DNA of 64,000 bases, from contig NW_024738481.1 of assembly GCF_018991925.1 (NCBI RefSeq), positions 55,001 through 119,000 on the forward strand, written 5' to 3'. This document shows positions 11,722-22,200 of the stretch, one piece after another. Position 1 is the first letter of the stretch. Each line of letters starts with the position of its first letter. The notes beneath the pieces are model-generated. The model saw only the letters and a program-made list of their open reading frames with translations. It ran no database searches and was not told the origin of the DNA. A program made the position numbers and the translations under genes. This DNA is from Homarus americanus (Eukaryota; Arthropoda; Malacostraca; Decapoda; Nephropidae).

Positions 11722-12080
11722 TGAAAAAAAGTCGTAAGGTCATGAAAAAAGTCGTAAGGTCATGAAAAAAGTCGTCAGGTCATGAAGAAAGTCGTAAGGT
11801 CATGAAAAAAGTCGTTAGGTCATGAAAGAAAGTCGTAAGGTCATGAAAAAAGTCGTAAGGTCGTGAAAAAAGTCGTAAATTCATGACAAAATTAGTAAGA
11901 TCATGAAAAAAGTCGTAAGGTCATAAAAGGATAGTTAAGTCATGAAAAAAGTCGTAAGGTCATGAAAAAAGTCGTTAGGTCATGAAATAAGTCGTGAGGT
12001 CATGAAATAAGTCATCATGAAAAAAGTCGTGAGGTCATGAAATAAGTCGTAAGGTCATGAAAAAAGTCATAAGATCATGC
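11722..12080. repeat. 20-bp minisatellite (AAGTCGTAAGGTCATGAAAA)
   Basis: About 18 copies of a 20-bp unit with scattered single-base changes and truncated copies near 12,010. Confidence 0.9.
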
Positions 12081-12499
12081 AAAACGACTGAGGGTCATGT
12101 CTCACCCTCTTGAAGAAGCAGTGACGACTACTCGCTTCAGACTGGCCGGAGAAGCATAAATCTGGTAACTGGAGAAAGAGACGCAGAAGAAGAGAGATGA
12201 GGGAGAAGTGGAGATAGGGTGGAAATAGGAATATGAATAAAAGAAGAAACATAGGCCTGATAACGGTGGAGAAAGAAAATTGACGATAATGTAGGTGAGA
12301 GAAGGGAATAAAAAGATGGGAAGAGGCAGACAAATGATAATTAGAGAAGGGGAATGTGGAAAAACACGAAGGAGAGAGTAGAGAGGGATAATGAGGGAGT
12401 TGGGAATGATGGAGAGAGGAGGAAACACAGGACCGATAACTATGTGGGAGAGGAAGAGCCGATTGGTTGACCACATAGGAAACGATTGAATAATGTAGT
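12081..12499. other. Purine-rich DNA, no gene
   Basis: GA-rich on the plus strand. Minus-strand 135-138 aa frames are Ser/Leu/Phe-rich and overlap in different frames, which is what a composition artefact looks like. Confidence 0.5.
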
Positions 12500-12810
12500 A
12501 AAGAAGAAGAAGAAACAAAGAAAAATGAGAATTAGAAGAAAATAAGAAAAAAATAATAATAAGAAGAAGAACAACAACAAGAACAAGAACAAGAGGGAGA
12601 AGAAGAAGAAGAAGAAGAAGAAGAAGAAAAAGAAGAAGAAGAAGAGCAAGAAGAAGAAGAACAAGAACAAGAGGGACAAGAAGAAGAAGAAGAAGGAGAA
12701 GAAGAAGAAGAAGAAGAAGAAGAAGAAGAAGAAGAAGAAGAAGAAGAAGAAGAGCAAGAAGAAGAAGAACAAGAACAAGAGGGACAAGAAAAAGAAGAAG
12801 AAGAGTGACA
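12500..12810. repeat. (AAG)n with AAC/GAG interruptions
   Basis: GAA/AAG triplets. A block of about 100 bp (from AAGAACAAGAACAAGAGGGA) occurs three times, giving a higher-order repeat. Confidence 0.9.
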
Positions 12811-12976
12811 AGACAAGGATGTAGAGAACGTGTTAGTGTGGTGGTCGTGGTTGAGGGGGCAGGCAGGCAGGTATGTGTGTCCAGGTGTGAACAAAAAGCA
12901 CCTTACCTCACCTCCATCAGCTGGTGGCTCACAGGACACTGACTCTTCCTTATGGTAGTCGTCATGGTGATGTATA

Positions 12977-13038
<62 letters not shown>
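12977..13038. repeat. (GAT)n microsatellite
   Basis: About 20 perfect GAT triplets. Confidence 0.95.
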
Positions 13039-13534
13039 ATAATATTTAATAAAAAACATAATAATAATAGTAGTAATATCCTAAATAATAAAATAAAACT
13101 AATTAAATGATAAAAATAATAACATGATAATAAAAATAGTAATCCTAATATATTTCACTCTACTAAAACCCCATACACACATTCTTCCTTCATTCTCTGG
13201 CATTCATTGTCTTACAGCTGTGACAGATAATATCCCACTCCGGTACTGTACTCACTTAACCACAACAAGACAACCCAAATATATGCGTCATACACCTGTC
13301 ACTCAACCACCAAGACCACATGACCAGGGGCGACCTTCTCAAGAGTCACTCAACGCCAGGCTCTCCACTCATTCACGCACACCGCTGCTTCCTGGATGTC
13401 CGTTCCTTTCTCCTCGTCTTTCCATCTCTTTCTTGGTTTTTCTCTTCTTCCTTGTACCATCCATCTCTGTGTAAATAATACACTTTTGAACTGTCTTCTC
13501 TCTGTTTCTTGGGATGTGTCCGTAACACCTCAGT
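13039..13534. other. No gene supported
   Basis: AT-rich first half. A 116-aa plus frame (13,124-13,474) has no recognisable domain. Confidence 0.45.
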
Positions 13535-13584
13535 TAATAATAATAATAATAATAATGATAATAATAATAATAATAATAATAATA

Positions 13585-13624
<40 letters not shown>

Positions 13625-13638
13625 TAATAATAATAATA

Positions 13639-13712
<74 letters not shown>

Positions 13713-13715
13713 AAG
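13535..13715. repeat. (AAT)n followed by (AAG)n
   Basis: About 48 AAT triplets with rare GAT/AGT interruptions pass directly into about 10 AAG triplets. Confidence 0.95.
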
Positions 13716-13813
13716 GTTAGAGTGATAATGAACTTACGAGTTTAAGTACTGATATAAACCATACATAGAATACATACACTGTTATATTTACCTGACAATA
13801 CACATGTAGACAG

Positions 13814-13816
<3 letters not shown>

Positions 13817-13864
<48 letters not shown>
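13817..13864. repeat. (GT)n microsatellite
   Basis: About 24 GT dinucleotides. Confidence 0.95.
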
Positions 13865-13867
<3 letters not shown>

Positions 13868-13904
13868 AATTTACGGAGCTGCTGGGAGATGGAGTGTTGG
13901 AGAC

Positions 13905-14400
13905 AGATTGGGGAGGAAGTAGAGTGGGGAGGTAGATTAGGGAAGTGGGGAGGTGGGAGGCAAGGGGGAGGTGGGAGGCGGGTGGGAGGGTTTAAGAGGA
14001 TAGGTGGGAGTGGGGAGGTAGGTTAGGGAAGTGGGGAGGTGGTTTGGGGAGGATAGGGTGGGGAGAGAGAGTGGGGAGGTGCTTTGGGGAGATAGGGTGA
14101 AGGGGTGGAGGTGGAGTGGGGAGGTAGAGTGGGGAGGTGGAGTGGTCTTCTACACATACCGTCATGCGCCGAAAGACAAGTTCTCTCTCAATTCCCTCCC
14201 CTCCTCTCCTCCTCCCTGTCAGGTGGTGTGAAGGATGAAGGAGGGAGGGAAGGAGGGAGTGGAGGGGAGAGGAGAGAGAACTTTGGGAAGATTATTATGT
14301 GAAGGAGGGAGGGAAGGAGTAGAGGGGAGGGAGGTAAAGGGGGAGATAGAGAAGGAGGGGGAATGAAGAGTAAGAGAAGGAGGCCTGAGGGAGAGTGAGG
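13905..14400 (+). repeat. G-rich GTGGGGAGGTGG tract and GGAGG tract
   Basis: The region 13,905-14,140 consists of imperfect GTGGGGAGGT units. 14,220-14,400 is GGGAGGGAAGGAG-like, after a short unique gap. Guanine-run spacing at 13,946-13,990 fits a quadruplex motif. Confidence 0.75.
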
Positions 14401-14561
14401 TGAAAGGGACATTACCGCCAGCACCTCGATACATGATCATTATTGTCATTTTCACCTACATCACCTCGACTGTGTGTGTGTGTGCGAGAGAGGAGGTACA
14501 CACGCTTGTCTCTTTAACACTATAATGGTTAATGTAAAAGCTTGAGCCGAACGACGGGGAC

Positions 14562-14712
14562 GATACCTAACCACGACGCCAAACCACGACAACGACGACG
14601 ACGACACCTAAAGACGACGCCAAACCACGACAACGACGACACCTAAAGACGACGCCAAACCACGACAACGACGACGACGACACCTAAAGACGACGCCAAA
14701 CCACGACAAAGA
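14562..14712. repeat. Approximately 35-41 bp minisatellite (GACGCCAAACCACGACAACG core)
   Basis: Four copies of GACGCCAAACCACGACAACG joined by variable (ACG)n and ACACCTAAAG linkers. Confidence 0.85.
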
Positions 14713-14829
14713 CGCTAGGATGGTGACACTTGAGGAAATTAATGGAAGTATGGTGTATGGTGGTTTTTATGGTGGTACGTCAGGTGGAGATATCCTGTGG
14801 GTGGAGGAAGTGGTTCTCTCAGGTGTAGG

Positions 14830-15165
14830 GAAGGTGAGGGGGAGGAGAGGAAGTAGAAGAGGAGGAATGGGGAGGAGTGAGGAAGAAGAAGAGGAGTAAG
14901 TAGGAAGGACGAAGAATGAGGAGGAGGAAGAAGAAGAATGAGGAGTAAGTAGGAAGGACGAAGAATGAGGAGGAGGGAGAAGAAGAGGAGGAGTAAGTTG
15001 GAAGGAAGAAGAATGAAGAGGAGGGAGAAGAAGAGGAGGAGTAAGTTGGAAGGAAGAAGAATGAGGAGGAGGGAGAAGAAGAGGAGGAGTAAGTTGGAAG
15101 GAAGAAGAATGTGGAGGAGGAAGAAGAAGAATGAGGAGGAGGGAAGGAGAAGTTGGAGAAGAACT
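14830..15165. repeat. GGAAG/GAGGAG minisatellite, about 48-bp unit
   Basis: Purine-rich units sharing GAGTAAGTTGGAAGGAAGAA, repeated at 48-bp spacing from about 14,940 to 15,120. Overlapping open frames on both strands are artefacts. Confidence 0.85.
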
Positions 15166-15169
15166 GGAA

Positions 15170-16271
15170 GATGGTCGCGTAATGTAAATAGATTATTCTT
15201 TTTATGTTTTTCATTGTATTTTTCTTTCTCCGGCTGTCTGTCCTCCCCTGTCTGTTTCTCTCTCTCTATTTGTCTGTCTATCTGATTGTCTGTCTCTGCA
15301 TCTTCATGTCCGTAATGCGTCATTACTGATCAATAGGAAATTATTTATTGCTCACTTCATCTCGACAACTTCACAAAGGCCACGAGTACCATCACCCAGC
15401 CATATGTCTGTATGTTTTACCGCTTCCAGGAACTTCCACCCGAAAGTTTTCACGGTAAGACTTATAGCTCATGGCTGAATGCTACTCAGAGTGAATGACT
15501 ACCGGCATGAGTCAGCTGAGTGCGTCATCATTTTGCGCTACTGATGACTTAGCGTAGGACCTTCAGAGCCTGTCACAAGGCCACGGTAGTTCCTCCATGT
15601 ATCCTCTGGTATGTGAGTGCCGGGAGGTCCCTCAGTCTAGAGAGGGAGTTCCGGTGAGTGGTAGGTAGATAGCGGCCTCGTTGCATCACTGAGTAGGTGA
15701 ATATTGGTACTAAATGACGTCAGTGGGTACTAACTAACTACTACGTCAGCCAGCATCCCCCGGCAGCGTGCCCATCACCACCACCTCTCGCTGCTGCTGC
15801 CAGACGTACGGCCCAGGATATCCTCTGTGTCGTCTGAGGTCATGTCCGAAATTTGTGTCAATTTGTGTAATTTGTGGCTTTTCAGTGGCTTATTGAGGTA
15901 CAGTTATTGGTGTGCAGGGAGGAGGTTTGATGGTTGTATCATTTGTGAAAACTACTTATATTAAAATGATGTATCTTAATTATATAATAAACAGCTGAAT
16001 ATATTATCAAATTTCCAAGTAAAATAAAAGTAGGACCTTCAGAAAAGGCCTAAAAAGTACACGAGAAAGCCGTGAGAATGTTAATAGTATTCTGGGAACA
16101 AAAGTAGACCAGCATAGCTGAGGGCAGATTATTGCTGCATCAGCATAATGACCGGGAGCAGCCAGGCCGCCACGCGCTGCAACGGGAAATACTGGTGTCG
16201 CCGCGTTGGTCAATATTTCTTCTTATTTTCCAGATTCCAGGCCAAGATCAGGTGAGGAGTGGAGACGCGGC
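15170..16271. other. Upstream region of the CABIT gene
   Basis: Unique sequence of mixed composition with no open reading frame of note. It holds an AP-1-type TGAGTCA (15,508-15,514) and a palindromic TGACGTCA (15,715-15,722), and leads into a GC-richer segment at 16,240-16,380. It is the likely proximal regulatory region by position only. Confidence 0.4.
15715..15722. promoter_or_regulatory. CRE palindrome TGACGTCA
   Basis: A perfect 8-bp CREB/ATF-type palindrome about 550 bp upstream of the predicted initiator. A half-site TACGTCAG lies 30 bp downstream. An 8-mer this short can occur by chance in 64 kb, so function is inference. Confidence 0.3.
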
Positions 16272-16306
16272 TCAGTAGTGACCAGACGTCTGAGCGGGGA
16301 GGACGT
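16272..16306 (+). promoter_or_regulatory. Candidate Inr + DPE core promoter
   Basis: TCAGTA (A+1 at 16,274) matches five of six positions of the arthropod initiator TCAKTY. GGACGT at 16,301-16,306 sits exactly at +28 to +33 and matches the downstream promoter element RGWYVT. It lies 570 bp before the predicted start codon. A short upstream frame in the leader (ATG at 16,342, TAG ending 16,398) could dampen translation if the leader is unspliced. Confidence 0.4.
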
Positions 16307-16843
16307 GTGTTGCGGCTCTCTCGCCACTCTCAGCGGTACTCATGTGTGTGACGTTCTCTTCCGCGCCTTCTGCTGCTGACACCCACAGGATACCTTAGTG
16401 TCTTACTTCTGCATTGAACTACAGTGAAGGAGACGTAACTTGTAGAGGAAATAACTGAAAAATAACTAATAAGGATCATAGATAAAAGATAAAAAGTGAG
16501 TTAAGTGGAGACTGGGAGGAATCAGTAAGTAAGCGTTGCGTGCCTAGGCCAGGTGGACAGACGGGGCCCTCCAGTCACCGCTAACCAAGAGCTTGGCAGC
16601 ACGCCCGTCCACGCCCACACCACCCGTGACCTACCAGCGAGGTCGAGCAGGTAGGGACAGGTCGACCACTACTACATAGAGAAGGAACAGTTGGTGTGAA
16701 TAATTAGCAGCATATGCTACAACACTTGACCAAGAATGTCCTGTTGTCTGCCGCCACCAGGAATGTTTCCCCACAACTGGTGAGTTTGACGCCCGCGTGT
16801 CCAACATATCTGAGTGACGCCCTGTGACACCTGCCACTCGGAG

Positions 16844-17333
16844 ATGTCCATCCACTGGGACAACACCCACCAGTCTGTCATGTCCACCCACTCGTCCGGG
16901 TCGTCGGTAGGGCGCGGGTCAGGCCTCACCCCGCATCTGGTTCCTGTCGGGATGGCCCTCACGCCTAAGAACCTCCTCAAGCGATACAAGCTGCCCACCG
17001 CCGCCCACCTCCACACGCCCACAGCGCCGCCCGGGCTCGACCTCTCGCGCCCTCTACTGCTCTACAACACATACAACTCCACAAAGGTAAGTTGCCCATA
17101 AAACATTTTCCTCTTAAAAGTAACAATAAAATCTGTTCCGTCGTGTAAGACAAAAGACGCCCCTAAACCCTTCCTTCCCTCTTAATAATAGAACCTTGTT
17201 CATTTTTTCTCCTCCTTTTCTTTATCACGAAATCCATCTTCATCCTATTTTTTCCTCCGACCAAATTATCCTTCTCCCTTTTTAACACCTTATCTGATCC
17301 ACCATTTTCAGTTTTTGCATGTTAAGTGATCTT

Positions 17334-17366
<33 letters not shown>

Positions 17367-19210
17367 TTTTTCGCACGAGGCGTTAGTCCCTTTCCCTTTC
17401 ACACACACACTTAGAACCACATGTTTACATTCCTTTTAAGTGACACATATACACACACACATGACTCATACCTGACATACACATATGACTTCTGACTGAC
17501 ATACACACGGAACCTGTTAGTCTCCCGTACAGGTGATATTTGACCATATAAACACTTACTATTATATTACTGTTGCTGGGAGTAAACAGTATATCAGTCC
17601 CCACCTGTTTGCTCACCTGCCTCATCACCTCTGACATATTACCTGGCTGGCTTATCTGAGTGCCAGCGTATGACCTTCCCTGACCTAAATTATGTCATGT
17701 ACGACCTTCTCTGACTTGAGTGGTGCCATATGCGACCTTCCCTCACCTGAATGATGTCATGTACGACTTTCCCTCACCTAAATGATGTCATGTACGACCT
17801 TCCCTCACCTGAAGGATGTCATTTACGACCTTCCCTCACCTGAAGGATGTCATTTACGACCTTACCTCACCTAAATGATGTCATGTACGACCTTCCCTCA
17901 TCTGAATGATGTCATGTACGACCTTCCATGACCCCAAATGACTCAAGCACGACCTTCCTTACCCTTGATTGGCTCATGTACAAACTACCCTAGCCTGATG
18001 GGCTAATGCGTGACCCTTTATGACCTAAACTCCATAACCTTTGACCTCGTAAACTGAGTGTCATAACCTGAGTGGCTGACCCTATGACCTCTGACCTAAT
18101 TTACTGACCTCAGTGACCTGGTGATAACCTGTTGAATTTCATGATCTGGCAAGCTGCTTGGTGACCTCTGACCCCATGTACTTACAGGTGAGGGGCGTGT
18201 CGCTGAGGCCAGGTAGGGATGGTGCCGTCACACCTGTGGGTCCTGCCATTGTCATCCCAGAGTCCTACACAGGTGAGTTAATTGCCCTACCTCTCCTCCT
18301 CCACTAATTACTCTTAATTGTCTTGTTATAATTAATTGTTTAGGGAGATTATTTTCTTAACTCAAATCTTTTATTTTTTCTTTACTTACGCCTTGTTATG
18401 ATTTTGTTGTTTAATTTAGTTGCCTTGATTATTTGTTTACTTCAGTTATTGTTTGTGTTTTGATCTTGTTTATTTTATTCATTTTTTTAACTGTTGTCTT
18501 GATTGTTATTTTGTTTAATGTGTGAAATACTTTTTAATATCAAGGTGTTGAAACTTTTGATATTAATGTCATCAAACTTTTAAAATCGTGGTCCTAAAAC
18601 TTGTAATAATATGGTCCTGAACTGCTTAATTGTCACCTCTTGAGCCTTTTAATTATCACCCCTTGAATCCTTAATTATCACCCCTTGAGCCCTTTATTTC
18701 CACCCCTTCACCCCTTAATTATCACTTCTTGAGTCCCTTAATTCCACCCCCTCAGAGCCCTTGAATCCTTAATTATCACCCATTGAGCCTCTTAATTATC
18801 ACCCCTTAAACCCCCTTATATTAACCTCTTGAGCCCCTTTATATCATCCCTTTAGCTCCTTAATACCACCCCTTGAGTCATTTATTATCACCCCTTAAAC
18901 CCCCTTATATTAACCTCTTGAGCCCCTTTATATCATCCCTTTAGCCCCTTAATACCACCCTTTGAGTCATTTATTGTCACCCCTTAAACCCCCTTTATCT
19001 TAACCCCCTGATGTTCTCTCCCCCCTTACAGGATGGTTTGCCATAGTCACTAGCGAGGGCCACACCGCCACCTATTACACCACAGTGGAACAGGTCGCTA
19101 CTAGCAAACTCTCTTTCTTCCTCACGCGCTACGACGTTCCTGCTTACACCAACACGGAGGACGGTAGGTCGAGAGGGTGACCCTGGTAAAGATATCATTC
19201 TACTTTGTAG

Positions 19211-19277
<67 letters not shown>

Positions 19278-22200
19278 TATTTCCATTATGCACATCTGCC
19301 ATAAATATGTCCATGTCTTACTCGTAGGCTGTGTGCTTAGATGGACAGTTCCTTTGACTTGTGCCTTGGGGAAGTACACTAAGAATAAAGCTGACACTGA
19401 TATCTATTTTTGTTTCTAGGTATTTTTAATTATTTTGTTTTCTTCTTCCAGTTCTGAGCTTATTACGAATAAAAAAAAAATAATAGTAATCATAATAAAC
19501 TTCAATACACAAAGGCATGATAGGATGTACTGTGTCCATTATAAAAAGAAAATAATAATAGTAATAATAATAAATCACAACCCACGATGATATAACCTCA
19601 ATAACATCAACTCAATCATAAGAAATTTCCAATTCTCGGAAAAAAAAACCCACAACACATACGATTCACAACCTTAGTCAGTAACCTCATCAGTAACCTC
19701 AAATAGTGACCAGAGAACCACAATCACAACACCCAATGGCTAACCTTCCCTCCATCACCCAACAGACGAAGGCCGCGTCAGCTATCAGAAGACGGTGGTT
19801 CAGAGCGGCCACGTCCTCAAGCTGTTGGGGATCTTCGAGGACCTCAACGCCAAGAAGACCAACAGCGGAGGCAGAGGTCGAGACGCCATGTCCGTCTTCA
19901 ACTGTGACAAATTTGCTCAATGTCTCAACTACAGGAACGAGGTGTGTATGTGTGTGTGTTTTTCTATTATGTTTTCCAGATTTTTTTTTATTTTCCCCTA
20001 GTCTTGTCATATCTCCCTTTGTTATCTGCTCCAGTTAATCCTCAAAATGTCATTTTCCACGCGTTTATTTTTTCCTCCGGTATATCAGAGCCTGGGATGA
20101 GTCCACAACAAAGATGGTGTTCTGCTGGAAGGATCGTATTAGTTCTCTGAGTGGATAATGTAAAACAAAGTTATAGAATATCTGATCCTGTTGGTTGTAA
20201 GTTAAGATACTTTAGGAAACTATCACAATAAGTTAATTTGTGAAGCTCTTTGTGGGGAAATATAAGATTCGTGTTAGTATGTGTACCTGTGTTGGGCTCC
20301 AGGCTAAGGTCTTCCAGAGAGGAGAGAGGCATTCTTTTTGTCAATAAAATTTTTTTTCTGAGGTACAGTATATAAGACAGTATTAACAGCGAGTTCTTCA
20401 CCCCCAGGTTGTGTTCTTGCCGTTCTCAGCGTCTGGTCGGTTCTACACGACGGCCCACAAGACGAGTAAGAACCCCAACCACGTGTACCTCATGGCCCAC
20501 ATCCTGAAGAACCACAAACTACCCCTCACTGTCCGCCTCGTGTGTGGCTACATGCCTCGTGTTCCCTGTAGCTTTACTGGTAGGTGTTCCCTGTAGCTTT
20601 ACTGGTAGGTGTTCCCTGTAGCTTTACTGGTAGGTGTTCCCTGTAGCATTACTGTCCACCGTGAGCCTCAGGCCACATCAGTTGGGTGTCATGCGCTGTG
20701 TTTCCTCTGGTAGATTATTGTCATGAGACTGTACTGTAGCTCATAGCTTCACTCTTCCGCCTGTCTTTCATGACCTTAATCTTCATGTATGTGATATCTG
20801 TAGTCGTCACAGAAGGAGGTGGTGATGCTGACCTACACGACTCTCACTAATACCTCTCTCCGCCCTTAGGTGTGCTACGTCTGGAACAGTCTCAGAAGGA
20901 GGCGGTCATCCTGGCCTGCACCATGACCAACGAGGCTCAGGCCACGCTGTTTGAGATCGACGTGTCGTCCAACTTCGTGTTGACGCCGGTGAAGGACCCG
21001 GTGTTCCCCAAGACGCCCATCTTCCTCAAGACCGTCTCCTACTGCGAGGACGAGGCCGACGCCTGGAGGAGGCAGATCAAGGTGGGCGTCGACTGGATCC
21101 TCTAGTGCATGACTTGTCTTCCTCTGGTGCTGTAAGTCTTCTTCTCTCCTGATAAACCTTTGACTTGTTGTGAGTTACACTGTCCTTGTATATCATTTTA
21201 CTGGTATCTGAAGATCCTCTCTAACGCTGGTAAGCTTTCATGTCCTTCCCGCAATTAATAAATCTGTCAGTTTGCTCACGTATTTTTCCCGCTCTTTGTA
21301 AGTCTTTTAGCGTAGTTAGTGTTTCTGGTGATGGTTCATCTTTAAGTCTTGCAAGTTGTTTGTGCATTATTCTAGTTTCTTGTGTTCAGGTATGTGGGGT
21401 TGTCTTCTGTATGTTTTAGTCTTCTTCTGGTTGTACTCGTAGTATTAGAGGAGGAGTAAGCTTGTAAGTAATGCTTCCCATATTTTGTTGTTTGTCTGTT
21501 AAATAGAATCTTTTCTGCCGTGTATGACTTCTTCTTTGAATGAAATTTGTTAGATATTTTTGTGTTTTATTTTCATTCCAAACGTTTAGACCAGATAGTT
21601 GATAGTCCTATAATAGAAATAAGAATCTCACACAATTGTTTTTCCTTGCAGGTCACTCACCACGTGACTGAGAAGAGGTCAAGGTCATTGACCCGGTCAC
21701 TGAGTGACAAATTTGTGGAACCACTGTCCAGCGTCCGACCTCTTAGTCTGTCATTCCTGTCTGACCACGACAAGAGGAAAGGGCGAGATCGAGACCATTC
21801 CAGGGAGAGCAGACCGTCCCAGACCAACAAAGATAAAAGCAAGGACAAGAACAAAGAACACAGGTTCAGAGACTTCAGGATCAGAGAGAACAGCGTGGAG
21901 AAGACCAAGTTCACTTACCACGACAAAAGTAACAGCTACAATGGCTACCCCCTGAAGGACCCCAGCCTTGAGAACAAGAAAAACGCAGACCACAGGAAGA
22001 TATCCAAGCAAAACACGTACGTACTGCAGAACGGCAAAAGCTCCAAGCACGTTGAGAAAAAGGCAGAGAGTGAGAGTAGCTTCGTGACGACCAGATCCAT
22101 AGAGAACATGGACTACTCCCGCGTGATTGACGACATCAGCCCCATCCCAGAGAACGAGGAAGAAGGAGAGAGTCACTACGCCGAAATCTGTGACTACGCT

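Noticed and set aside
19699..20010. 103-aa minus-strand frame
   Set aside because: Antisense shadow of CABIT exon 4, whose plus-strand splice sites and phase fit the gene.
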